Positions 1 through 7,518 of a stretch of 64,000 bases of DNA are shown piece after piece. Source of the stretch: Paracoccus sp. S3-43 (GTDB taxonomy: Bacteria > Pseudomonadota > Alphaproteobacteria > Rhodobacterales > Rhodobacteraceae); NCBI RefSeq assembly GCF_029027965.1, contig NZ_CP119082.1:1530001-1594000 (forward strand), in the 5' to 3' direction. Both the position numbers and the translations under genes were made by a program. Every line of letters starts with the position of its first letter. The first letter of the stretch is position 1. The notes beneath the pieces are model-generated. The model had not been told where the DNA came from, searched no databases, and was given only the letters and a program-made list of their open reading frames with translations.

Positions 1-2
1 AT

Positions 3-137
3 TTCATGACCGGTGATTCGGGAGAGCCGCTGTTTCTGGAACTGAACTCGCAGCCGATGTTCGCGGCCTTCGACCGCACGGCCGAAGGCCGGCTGTCCGA
101 CGCGATCATCGACTATCTGGAACAACGCGGCGCCTGA
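3..137 (+). CDS. ATP-grasp domain protein, C-terminal end (partial)
   Basis: Only the last 44 codons lie in the window; the gene begins to the left. The segment LELNSQPMFAAFDR resembles the C-terminal part of the ATP-grasp fold, where a Glu and an Asn bind the metal ions of ATP and are followed by a P-M-F/P-M segment, as in RimK-like and other ATP-grasp ligases. The substrate cannot be told from this fragment. It ends with a TGA and is followed by a sulfatase pseudogene on the opposite strand. Confidence 0.55.
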   Translation, partial: FMTGDSGEPLFLELNSQPMFAAFDRTAEGRLSDAIIDYLEQRGA

Positions 138-149
138 TCCTGTCGTTCA

Positions 150-540
150 CGGCCGATTCTGTCAAAGGCGGAGCAAGATCCGGCCAAGGCGGCGGCGTAA
201 AACCAGGCCAGTGGGAGAAACTGGCCCAAAGATGGTCGCAATGCGCCAGCGTGGCGCGATAGTTGGCGTGCAGTTCTTCGGCTTGGCCCGGATCGTCATT
301 GCCCCGCCATAGCTCGGCCAGTCCCGGATCGGTCCGTTCCAGCCGGTGCGGAAGGCGTCCTTGAACCGATCCGGCGCCTGGAAGGGTTCATGCGGATCGA
401 ACGTCTCAATCTGCAGCAGTCAGTGGTCGGCGGCATGATTGTGCGCGAGAAAGTCCAGCCCCCTGGCAAAAGTCCGATGCGACGGAAAGTCCTCTTCCGC
501 AATGATGAATTCGCGGTTGGTAATATAGAGCGTGTTGCGT
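150..540 (-). pseudogene. sulfatase (alkaline-phosphatase superfamily) remnant
   Basis: Reading the minus strand from about 540 gives a sulfatase-like internal region: TNREFIIAEEDFPSHRTF, then a stretch ending HAADH, a TGA stop, and then LLQIETFDPHEPF. The last motif is typical of choline-sulfatase-like and phosphonate-monoesterase-like hydrolases, where the position before LLQIE is normally Trp, so the TGA looks like a Trp codon turned to stop. A second lesion follows: the reading frame shifts near 260 (the continuation AEELHANYRATLAHCDHL is in another frame). The N-terminal part, including the formylglycine site, is missing because the IS630 remnant adjoins at about 541. This is a dead gene with at least three lesions. 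Confidence 0.6.
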
Positions 541-1275
541 CTAATCGGTTTCATGTCCTGCGGCGATGAAGAAGTTGTAGCCTTCGTCCTCGGTGAAGAG
601 GCCGCAGACATGGCCGACAGCACGCCAGAGGTCTTCGTAGGTCCGTGCCGCTGCCCTGCGAATCAGGGCCTTCAGTTTGGCGAAGGCCCTTTCGATCGGG
701 TTCAGATGGGGCTGCCGGGCGGCAGGAAGAGAAACCACGCGCCAACGGCCTTCATGGCCCCGGCCGCCTTGGGGCTTTTGTGGGATGACAGATTGTCGAG
801 GATGATCACGTCGCCGGGCAGCAAGGTCGGGGTCAGTTGGGTCTCGACATAAAGCTCGAACAACGCGCGGCTCGACGCGCCCTCGATCTCCCAGGGCGCG
901 TCGAGCCGGTCTTGGCGTAGGGCGGCGATGAAGGTCTGGGTAGTCCAGTGGCCGAAGGGCGCAGGGCCGATCAGACGCGCATCTCTGGGGGACCATCCCG
1001 TGGTCTTGGCCATGTTCGTCTTCAGCGAGGTCTCGTCGATGAAACCGATGCGTGGCGACAGGTTGCGCATGAAGGGCTGACGTCGTGTGATCCAGATATG
1101 GCGCGCCCGCCGGACCTCAGGCCGCTTTTGTTCGAGAGCTTGCAGGTCTTTTTTTATGTGTCAGCCTGAGACCGCGCAGGAATCGCCAGACCGAGACGCG
1201 GTGGATGGCGATGCCGTGGTGAGGCCCTCTTCTCGCATCTCGCGAGGCGATTTCAGCGGATGCCAGAAAAAGAAC
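541..1275 (-). mobile_element. IS630-family insertion sequence, remnant with transposase
   Basis: The minus strand encodes an IS630-type DDE transposase. Visible blocks are HRVSVWRFLRGLRLTHKK, then QALEQKRPEVRRARH, FIDETSLKTNMAKTTGW (first Asp), DVIILDNLSSHKSP (second Asp), PHLNPIERAFAKLK (Glu) and a C-terminus ending AAGHETD with stop at 541-543. The N-terminal block ends at a run of seven A (1149-1155, minus strand), where a -1 shift joins it to the catalytic part; IS630 elements are known to use such shifts. A further shift near 700, between LPPGSP and PHLNPIE, is a true lesion. The N-terminal DNA-binding domain is mostly lost, the right boundary is unclear and no terminal repeats were found. 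Confidence 0.75.
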
Positions 1276-1541
1276 AATGGGCTCGGCCCCTTTCTCATTG
1301 TCTGCCTGGCCGCCTCATACCGGGCGGCCTGCTCAATCATAGCGCGTGCGGCTTTCGGATCCAGCCGCGCTTCGGCGATGGCCTCGAAAGCGGACACGGA
1401 CGTCGCAGTGGCCGCCGCCGCTATGGCCCGGGCTCCGGTGGGCTGGTCCGTGTTGAGAGGGATTTGGATGGTGATTCCGCGGACCTCGCGCCGCCAAGAG
1501 TAGCGGCGGCCGCGGCGGATGAGGAATGGAGAAAGTCCCAA
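1276..1541 (-). pseudogene. site-specific integrase, N-terminal fragment (island 1)
   Basis: The minus strand from about 1541 reads LGLSPFLIRRGRRYSWRREV and continues through an Ala-rich helical region to YEAARQTM, where the IS630 remnant begins. The FLxRRGxxYxWRR pattern is the N-terminal arm (DUF6538 type) of tyrosine recombinases found in alphaproteobacterial islands, and it is shared with the second integrase fragment at 4.3-4.9 kb (FVFRRGAIYTWRRRV). The catalytic domain is absent. No ATG fits well; the TTG at 1541 is one possible start. The fragment starts about 100 bp from a copy of the tRNA-Gln 3' end, the usual place of an island integrase. Confidence 0.6.
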
Positions 1542-1636
1542 GATGTCGTGCTCCCGGCAGATCGGGGACGCGTCAGGTTCTGGACAATCTGTCCCTGGCT
1601 CCGAAAAGAGCCGCGTAAGTCCTTGAGAAGATTGAC

Positions 1637-1655
1637 TTGGCTGGGGCGGTAGGAT
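1637..1655. repeat. copy of tRNA-Gln 3' end (candidate att site)
   Basis: The 19 bases ttggctggggcggtaggat are identical to positions 5010-5028, which are the 3' end (with CCA) of the tRNA-Gln gene. A truncated integrase gene starts just to the left, as another does beside the tRNA. This fits an attachment site left by integration into the tRNA gene. Confidence 0.75.
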
Positions 1656-1799
1656 CCCCAGCGAAATCCGTAACATCTTGGCACTTCAGTAACTTCCGGC
1701 GCAGAAGACAAAGATTGCCGCGCTTTGGATGACTGTATCATTGCAGATAATTTCAGTCGCAACAACAAACGATGATCAGGAGTTTCGTCTAGATGAACG

Positions 1800-2090
1800 A
1801 TCTTCCTAACCACCGACGAGCAGATGACGCGGCTGCGCCCCTATTTTCCGAAATCAAACGGCGGTCCGCAGGTAGATGACCGCCGTGTGCTGAGCGGCAT
1901 AATCTTTATCAATCTCAATTGCTTGCAGCGCCGCGGGCGTATGGCCTGCCAGGATGCTCCACACTCACTGGAAACGAAGGAGCTATCTGGGGGTCTTTGC
2001 GCGGATCATGGAAGGACTTGCTGCTGAAGCGGCCGCACCCGAGACGATGGTGATAGATGCGAATTGCTTGAGGCACACCGCAGGTCACCA
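1800..2090 (+). pseudogene. IS5-family transposase remnant
   Basis: The plus strand carries scattered IS5-type transposase blocks in changing frames: DEQMTRLRPYFPKSNGGPQVDDRRVLSGIIFIN (starting about 1816), then LGVFARIMEGLAAEAAAPETM and VIDAN, corresponding to the N-terminal domain and the first catalytic Asp. The segment between them is shortened and shifted, and nothing of the second half is present. No terminal repeats are visible. It is a relic. Confidence 0.6.
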
Positions 2091-2134
2091 GCATGTGGGT
2101 AAAATAGGGGGCGTGGAAGACTCAGGAGGCCATC

Positions 2135-2345
2135 ATGCGTCATGACCCCGCTAGCGGCGCCATCGACATTATGCTGCGGAGCCTGAAGATGCACGGCATG
2201 GCGCAGGCGTTCGCGGACGAGATCGAGCAAGGGGCACCTGCTTTTTGAGGCGGTTATCCCCATCCTGTCCCGACTGATGAAGCCGGAAACTGACCGCGCG
2301 AGAGGTCCGCTCGATTGCCTATCACGCGAAGGCGGCGCTCCGCTT
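2135..2345 (+). pseudogene. IstB (IS21-family helper ATPase) N-terminal remnant
   Basis: After a good ribosome binding site (aggagg at 2123-2128) an ATG opens a frame reading MRHDPASGAIDIMLRSLK and HGMAQAFADEIEQGAPAF, the conserved start of IS21 IstB helper proteins. A TGA at 2246-2248 stops it after 37 residues; the following VIPILSRLMKPE and REVRSIAYHAKAA blocks lie in other frames. The ATPase core is missing. To its right, roughly 2345-2450, no product is recognisable. Confidence 0.6.
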
Positions 2346-2452
2346 AGAATTCGTCCGAAAGGTGCAGACCCATAAGAAAATCCGGCAGACACGAGCCGAT
2401 TGCGACCGGGCCAGCGGCAAGGTAAGCTGGTCGAAAAGCCTGAGGCCGAGTG

Positions 2453-3223
2453 ATGAGTGAAACCGCAATAGAATGGACGGATTCCACCTGGAACCCTGTC
2501 GCTGGCTGCACCATCATGTCGGCCGGATGCACCAATTGTTATGCCATGCAGATGGCACGTCGCCTCGAAGCGATGGGCGTCGACAAATACACAGGCTTGA
2601 CGCGGCAATCCGGAAGCCGGACGATCTGGAACGGCAAGATCATCGAAGACGAGCGCGCGCTGGATATCCCGCTCCGGTGGAAAAAGCCACGCAAGGTCTT
2701 CGTAAACTCTATGAGCGATCTCTTCCATAGCGATGTCTCACCTTCCTTCGTCTCCAAGGTTTGGGATGTGATGGCGCAAACCCCCCATCACAGTTATCAG
2801 ATCCTGACAAAGCGCCCGGACAGGATGGCAGAGTTCGCAGCGTTGGATGGATTCAGAACACTGCCGAATGTCTGGTTGGGGACGAGCGTTGAAAATGCCG
2901 CCGTGTTACATCGAATTGAATCGCTCCGTGAAGTAAGTGCAGCGATCCGCTTTATCTCCTTCGAACCTCTGATTGGCCCGGTGGGCGATGTCGATCTCTC
3001 GGGGATTGACTGGGCCATTGTTGGCGGAGAAAGTGGCCCCAAGGCTCGACCGATTTTGGAAGGCTGGATCGACGAAGTTCATGATGCCTGCCGACGATCT
3101 GGAACGGCGTTCTTCTTCAAGCAATGGGGAACGTGGGGCAAGGATAACAAGCGCCGCTCCAAGAAATTGAATGGCCGAACTTATCGTGGGCAAGTCTGGA
3201 ATGAAATGCCGGCTCCTATCTGA
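2453..3223 (+). CDS. DUF5131 (phage Gp37/Gp68) three-Cys-motif family protein
   Basis: The product has 256 residues if it starts at ATG 2453; a GTG directly in front (2450) is also in frame. It begins with the family signature TAIEWTDSTWNPVAGC and has three cysteines spaced CX6CX2C within the first 30 residues (GC, GC, NCYA), recalling an iron-sulfur cluster site. Later blocks FVNSMSDLFH, QILTKRP, WLGTSVEN, RFISFEPLIG, WAIVGGESG and FFFKQWG are those of the Gp37/Gp68 family. The biochemical function is not established; radical-SAM-like chemistry is a common guess from the cysteine pattern. The gene after it is a TcmP homologue, the usual partner. The pair sits in an island next to tRNA-Gln. 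Confidence 0.8.
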   Translation: MSETAIEWTDSTWNPVAGCTIMSAGCTNCYAMQMARRLEAMGVDKYTGLTRQSGSRTIWNGKIIEDERALDIPLRWKKPRKVFVNSMSDLFHSDVSPSFVSKVWDVMAQTPHHSYQILTKRPDRMAEFAALDGFRTLPNVWLGTSVENAAVLHRIESLREVSAAIRFISFEPLIGPVGDVDLSGIDWAIVGGESGPKARPILEGWIDEVHDACRRSGTAFFFKQWGTWGKDNKRRSKKLNGRTYRGQVWNEMPAPI

Positions 3224-3247
3224 TGTGAGTATGGCGGAGATTACGGC

Positions 3248-3437
3248 GTGGCGAGAACGGATGGTTATCGATGGCAGGAGGGCGCGGCTCTCGGGACGCA
3301 CTCGAAACGTAAGCACAAAATCCTCGAAGAATATTTTAGGCGCTACATTTATGAACGGTGTAAGAGCCCTCTCTCAGGTCAACTAAAACTGGTCGTCGTC
3401 GACGGCTTCTGCGGCGGGGTGTATGCTGGTAACGAAC
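3248..3437 (+). pseudogene. tcmP: TcmP (three-Cys-motif partner) N-terminal fragment, cut by IS
   Basis: A frame opening at GTG 3248, 24 bp after the DUF5131 stop, reads HSKRKHKILEEYFRRYIYE and then LVVVDGFCGGVYAGNEP. This resembles the start of TcmP proteins, where a helical region is followed by a Rossmann-like strand and glycine loop (V-D-G-F/A-G-x-G-x-Y). Reading is cut at 3438-3441 by the IS427-type element, so only about 63 residues remain and the second half does not reappear beyond the IS. The fragment's short spacing to its partner suggests translation coupling. Assignment rests on neighbourhood plus the short motif. Confidence 0.55.
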
Positions 3438-3441
3438 CTAG

Positions 3442-4290
3442 GTCATGTTGACAAATGGCGGAGCCAGATGCGGATCGAGGTGATGTCGATGAAGCCCAGG
3501 AAGCTCTCTGCGGTTTTGTCGTAGCGGGTGGCGACGCGGCGGGCATTCTTGAGCTTGTTGAAGCAGCGCTCGACGAGGTTGCGCAGCCGGTAAAGGGTTC
3601 GGTCCACGGCCACGCGCAGCTTGCGGGACTTTCGCATCGGGATCACCGGCACGACGTTGCGCGCCTCCATGGTTTCTCGAACCCTGTCAGAGTCATAGCC
3701 GCGATCCGCCAGCAGGACGGAGGGCTCTGGCAGGTTGTCGTCCATGATGAGGTCAAAGCCCAGATAGTCCGATGTCTGGCCCGGCGTGATGTCCGACCTC
3801 ATGGGCAGGCCTGCGCCATTGACGCGGAGGTGGATCTTTGTCGTGAAGCCACCTCGCGAACGGCCAAAACCCTGTCGCGGAGTCCCCCTTTAGCGCCCGC
3901 TGCCTGATGATGGGCGCGGACCACGGTGCTGTCGATCATCTGCAAGGCCGCTGGAACCACCCCGCTCTCGTTCAGGGCCTCCAGTATCCCTTCCCACAGC
4001 CCGGCCAGGGTCCAGCGCCGGAACTGGCGGTAGACCGACGACCACTTGCCGAACTCTTCCGGCAGGTCACGCCACGGCGAACCTGTGCGGGCTATCCAGA
4101 AAATCCCATCCAGAACAAGACGATGGTTCATGGGTTTGCGCCCGTTCGGTGCGCGGACGGCCAGAATGAAGCGTTCGTGAAACGCCCATTCCTCGTCAGA
4201 CATCAGGTCTCGTGCCAAGCTGGTCTCCATCGCAGATACCAGCTTGAATCACGTTCAGCACGTCCTGTGAATCCCTTTTGTCAACACGGC
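3442..4290 (-). mobile_element. IS5-family (IS427 group) insertion sequence, apparently complete
   Basis: An element of 849 bp. Its ends are imperfect inverted repeats sharing tgttgacaaa (left gtcatgttgacaaa, right gccgtgttgacaaa read inward). CTAG lies immediately outside both ends (3438-3441 and 4291-4294), matching the CTAG-type target preference of this group. One two-frame transposase gene fills the element. Insertion cut tcmP on the left and an integrase gene on the right; those two genes belong to different strands, so DNA between them was lost before or during insertion. Confidence 0.8.
3443..4230 (-). CDS. IS5/IS427-group transposase (two frames, -1 shift)
   Basis: Frame 1 starts at ATG 4230 and encodes the N-terminal domain (LARDLMSDEEWAFHERF, then GIFWIARTGSPWRDLPE) and the first catalytic Asp in QMIDSTVVRAHHQAAGAKGG. 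The second frame continues with TPRQGFGRSRGGFTTKIHL, then VLLADRGYDSD with the second Asp, and LVERCFNKLKNARRVATRYDK with the Glu, ending HLST. The frames join at an A3G5 run (3884-3891, minus strand) by a -1 shift, which is a known expression mode of the IS427 group. Both halves look intact, so the element may still be active. Confidence 0.8.
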
Positions 4291-4892
4291 CTAGCGGCAC
4301 GCCCCCGCAGATAGATGCGGCGTGCATCGAGGAACTGATGTGCGTCCAGATGAGTGAGATTGGCGGCCTCTGACGCGCCCTCGCGAATTTTGCGCTCGAC
4401 AGTTTCGCTGAGGACCTCGCCAGCGGCCTGCTGCATGTAAGCTTCGACTTTGGGCAAATCCCGGTCGGGCACACCTTCCGACGCGAGTTCAGCGCACTCT
4501 GCCTCGCTTAGATCGGCACCGATGCCGTCTCGCGCCAGAAGACGCAAGGCATGAGCCATGGCGCGATCTTCACCGGCATTGGCACGGGCGTAGCCACGCT
4601 CGGAACTGTCCGATTGGGCGCGGTTGCGGCGTTCGATACGCTGCAGTTCCTCCCGCACGACGCGCTCAAGCCATTTTCTCGCCGCGTCTCGCGGAAGACC
4701 GTCCAGAGCCATCGCTTCAAAAACCTCTTCGCTTTCCTGGGTCACAATGCCCGCCAAACGACGCGCCGTCCACGGGCACGCTGTGCCCAGGCTGACCTGC
4801 AGGTGAACCGCCTCGCACTGAACACGAGCGGGGACGCGGCGGCGCCAAGTATAAATCGCGCCGCGACGAAAGACGAAGTTGACGATGCCCAT
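4281..4892 (-). pseudogene. site-specific integrase, N-terminal half (island 2)
   Basis: The frame from ATG 4892 gives 203 residues: MGIVNFVFRRGAIYTWRRRV (N-terminal arm, DUF6538 type), followed by a helical core-binding region with QVSLGTACPWTARRLAG and DRAMAHALRLLARDG. The last four codons before the TGA at 4281-4283 are inside the IS427 terminal repeat, so the gene was truncated by that IS. The catalytic Arg-His-Arg-Tyr domain is missing. The start lies 118 bp from the tRNA-Gln gene, transcription running away from it, as for integrases of tRNA-targeted islands. It is a paralogue of the fragment at 1.3-1.5 kb. Confidence 0.75.
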
Positions 4893-5009
4893 TCGAAAGC
4901 CCCTTAAGGTTGGGGCGCGGCGCATCTGATGGACAGTCATGGAGGACATCAGTCCCCTCAACTGCCCGAAAGCAACGAAAGTTACGAAAAAACAAGGATG
5001 TCTGCGGAT

Positions 5010-5028
5010 TTGGCTGGGGCGGTAGGAT
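5010..5028. repeat. tRNA-Gln 3' end, second member of the att pair
   Basis: Identical over 19 bases to 1637-1655. It overlaps the T-arm and acceptor 3' side with the CCA of the tRNA-Gln gene, the typical crossover region used by tyrosine integrases. Confidence 0.75.
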
Positions 5029-5085
5029 TCGAACCTACGGTACACGGTACCAAAAACCGATGCCTTACCACTTGGCCACGCCCCA
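5011..5085 (-). tRNA. tRNA-Gln (anticodon TTG)
   Basis: The minus strand reads tggggcg at 5085 down (acceptor), a D-loop with ccaagtggtaagg, an anticodon loop ttttggt (anticodon TTG), the T-loop ggttcgaatcc and the closing cgccccagcca with an encoded CCA. Total 75 nt. The gene is intact and its 3' end serves as an integration target, see the 19-bp copies. Confidence 0.95.
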
Positions 5086-5178
5086 ACTGTGAGGGGGTGA
5101 ATAGCCAAGGCCGTGGGGGGGTGCAAGTCGAAAATCGCAAAACTTGTGCCCCGCGCCAGGCCGATTTATGCCGCCCGG

Positions 5179-6354
5179 ATGGAACAGGTGGATCTTCTGA
5201 TAGTGGGCGCGGGGGCGGCGGGATTGTTCTGCGCGGGCTCCGCCTTGCGGCCCGGACGGCGCGTGATGGTTCTGGATCATGCCGTCCATCCGGGCGAGAA
5301 AATCCGCATATCGGGCGGCGGTCGGTGCAATTTCACCAACCTCGCCACCGCCCCGGACCGGTTCCTGTCGCAGAACCCGCGCTTTGCGGCCAGTGCCCTC
5401 GCGCGCTTCACGGCGCCGGATTTCGTGCGGCTGGTGGATCGGGCCGGGATCGCCTGGCACGAAAAGACCCAGGGGCAGCTTTTCTGCGACGGCAAGGCCA
5501 CGCAGATCACCCGGATGCTGCTGGACCGGATGCGGGGCGCCGATTTGCGGATGCTATCCGCGCCGCAGTCGGTCCGCCATGACGGGACCGGGTTCGTGGT
5601 GGATACCGGGGGCGGAACGATCCGCGCGGCGCGGCTGGTCGTGGCGACGGGGGGCAAGTCGATCCCCAAGATCGGCGCGACGGGCATCGCCTATGACATC
5701 GCGGCGCAGTTCGGGCTGCGGCTGGTGGACAGGCGCGCGGGCCTGGTTCCGCTGACCTTCGCCGAACAGGAACTGGCGCTGTGCCGCCCGCTGGCCGGCG
5801 TCTCGGTCGAGGCCGAGATCCGCCACGATGGCGGGCGGTTCCGCGATGCGCTGCTGTTCACGCATCGCGGTCTCAGCGGGCCGGTGATCCTGCAAATCTC
5901 CAGCTTCTGGCAAGCCGGAGAGACCTTGCAGGTCGACCTTGCGCCGGGACGCGACATCGCCGCCCTTCTGAAGGCCCAGCGGACGCGGGCGGGGCGGGCC
6001 GGTGTTGCGTCCGTCCTTGGCAATGCCTTGCCCGCCCGCCTGGCGGCCGCGATCTGCGAGGAGATGGGCCTGGCGCAGGCGCGGCTGGCCGATCAGCCGA
6101 ACGCGCGGCTGGATGCCCTGGGGGCGCGGGTGAACCGCTGGCAGGTCCGCCCGGTGGGAACCGAGGGCTATCGCACGGCCGAGGTGACGCTGGGCGGGAT
6201 CGACACGCGCGACCTGGACGCGCGCACGATGCAGGCGCGCCAGGTGCCGGGGCTGTTCTTCATCGGCGAATGCGTCGATGTGACGGGCTGGCTGGGGGGA
6301 TACAATTTCCAGTGGGCTTGGGCCTCGGCCGATGCCGCGGGCCGCGCGGATTAG
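5179..6354 (+). CDS. BaiN/YhiN-type (HI0933 family) NAD(P)/FAD-dependent oxidoreductase
   Basis: A 391-residue flavoprotein starting at ATG 5179. The N-terminal dinucleotide fold is clear: DLLIVGAGAAGLFCAGSAL (residues about 4-22), followed by GEKIRISGGGRCNFTN, the family hallmark. A middle GGKSIPKIGATGIAYDIA block and the C-terminal GLFFIGECVDVTGWLGGYNF with a final FQWAWASA complete the FAD-binding core. Length is normal for the family. The physiological substrate is unknown for most members. The gene converges with kdsA and overlaps its stop by 4 bp. It starts about 94 bp after the tRNA-Gln gene and is the first intact chromosomal gene to the right of the islands. Confidence 0.88.
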   Translation: MEQVDLLIVGAGAAGLFCAGSALRPGRRVMVLDHAVHPGEKIRISGGGRCNFTNLATAPDRFLSQNPRFAASALARFTAPDFVRLVDRAGIAWHEKTQGQLFCDGKATQITRMLLDRMRGADLRMLSAPQSVRHDGTGFVVDTGGGTIRAARLVVATGGKSIPKIGATGIAYDIAAQFGLRLVDRRAGLVPLTFAEQELALCRPLAGVSVEAEIRHDGGRFRDALLFTHRGLSGPVILQISSFWQAGETLQVDLAPGRDIAALLKAQRTRAGRAGVASVLGNALPARLAAAICEEMGLAQARLADQPNARLDALGARVNRWQVRPVGTEGYRTAEVTLGGIDTRDLDARTMQARQVPGLFFIGECVDVTGWLGGYNFQWAWASADAAGRAD

Positions 6355-7193
6355 CCCATCACCGGGTCGGCCTTGGCCAGCCGGTCGAAACCCATCAGCG
6401 ATTCCACCAAGGCGGGCATCCGGTCCAGCGGGACCATGTTCGGCCCGTCCGACGGCGCGCAATCGGGATCCTCGTGCGTTTCGATGAACACCCCCGCCAC
6501 GCCCAGGGCCACCGCCGCCCGCGCCATCACCGGCGCGAATTCGCGCTGACCGCCCGACGATCCGCCCTGCCCGCCCGGCTGCTGCACCGAATGGGTGGCG
6601 TCCATGATCACCGGATAGCCGGTGCGCGCCATGATCGGCAGCGACCGCATGTCAGCCACCAGGGTGTTGTAGCCGAAGCTGACCCCGCGTTCGGTCAGCA
6701 GGATATTGCCGTTCCCGGTCGAGGCCACCTTGCCCGCGACATTCGCCATGTCCCAGGGCGCCAGGAACTGGCCCTTCTTGATATTGACGACCGCCCCGGT
6801 CCGGCCCGCCGCCAGCAGCAGGTCGGTCTGGCGCGACAGGAAGGCCGGGATCTGGATCACGTCCACGACCTTCGCCGCCCGCACCACCTGTTCGGCATCA
6901 TGCACATCGGTCAGCACCGGGCAGCCCAGCCGTTCGCGGACGGTGGCCAGAATCCTCAACCCTTCGTCGATGCCGACGCCCCGGCGCCCGGACAAAGAGG
7001 TGCGGTTGGCCTTGTCGTAGCTGGCCTTGAAGACATAGCCCGCCCCGGCGCGCGCGCATGCCTCGGCCATCCGTTCGCCGATCATCAGCGCATGGTCCAG
7101 CGCTTCCAGCTGGCAGGGACCGGCGATCACCATCAGCGGCAGATCGTTGCCGCAGGACAGGTCGCGGATGCGGATATGCTTGGCTTCGGTCAT
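6351..7193 (-). CDS. kdsA: 3-deoxy-8-phosphooctulonate synthase (KDO8P synthase)
   Basis: This cytosolic enzyme condenses phosphoenolpyruvate with arabinose 5-phosphate to give Kdo 8-phosphate for lipid A inner core or capsule. The 280-residue product shows VIAGPCQLE (residues 22-30), YVFKASYDKANRTS, GCPVLTDVHD, DVIQIPAFLSRQTDLL, KKGQFLAPWDM and IMDATHSVQQPGG. Cys27 in the GPC motif, the His of ATHS, and later Glu and Asp residues fit the metal-dependent class. Its start overlaps the end of a kps fragment by ATGA, so it was the downstream gene of a capsule export operon; a Kdo-containing capsule is a reasonable inference. Confidence 0.93.
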   Translation of the reverse strand: MTEAKHIRIRDLSCGNDLPLMVIAGPCQLEALDHALMIGERMAEACARAGAGYVFKASYDKANRTSLSGRRGVGIDEGLRILATVRERLGCPVLTDVHDAEQVVRAAKVVDVIQIPAFLSRQTDLLLAAGRTGAVVNIKKGQFLAPWDMANVAGKVASTGNGNILLTERGVSFGYNTLVADMRSLPIMARTGYPVIMDATHSVQQPGGQGGSSGGQREFAPVMARAAVALGVAGVFIETHEDPDCAPSDGPNMVPLDRMPALVESLMGFDRLAKADPVMG

Positions 7194-7435
7194 GTGGATA
7201 CCTGTTCGCGAAGGAAGGACGCCGTCAGCGACAGCATCAGATAGATACCCGAAAAGATCGGAAAGGCCAGCAGGGTATTCCGGAGCGTCTTGGGATAGGT
7301 CGCCTCATGCGGGGCGACGGGGGCGGCCGACAGCGACAGATAGCGGACCGGCTTGTTCGGCGCAAGGATGCCCAGGGAATTGCCCGGTTCGACCCGAAAG
7401 GATGCCCGGTCGAGGATCAGCTTGCGCCGCGTCAT
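7190..7435 (-). pseudogene. KpsT'-'KpsE in-frame deletion fusion (capsule export remnant)
   Basis: The 81-residue frame from ATG 7435 begins like a capsule ABC-transporter ATPase (KpsT): LILDRASFRVEPGNSLGILAPN, ending exactly where the Walker A loop GAGKST would follow. It then turns into KPVRYLSLSAAPVAPHEATYP and a terminal membrane helix NTLLAFPIFSGIYLMLSLTAS, the C-terminus of the inner-membrane partner KpsE. A single deletion appears to have removed most of kpsT and kpsE and left a frame intact. It overlaps kdsA by 4 bp. The product lacks the ATPase and periplasmic parts and should have no transport function, but it still provides translational coupling to kdsA. Confidence 0.65.
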
Positions 7436-7518
7436 GTCCGGTTTTCCCCTCTGGCGATGCTTGTTCAACAAAGATTTGTCGCTCTTCATTCGCGGCGTAT
7501 TTTCACTATCTGTTCGTC

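Noticed and set aside
1149-1155. A7 run in the IS630 remnant considered as a pseudogene lesion
   Set aside because: Many IS630 elements express their transposase by -1 shift at such runs. The other shift, near 700, is the true lesion.
5781-7244. Open frame of 487 codons on the plus strand
   Set aside because: It is the shifted shadow of the flavoprotein gene and the antisense shadow of kdsA; its residues have no family pattern.
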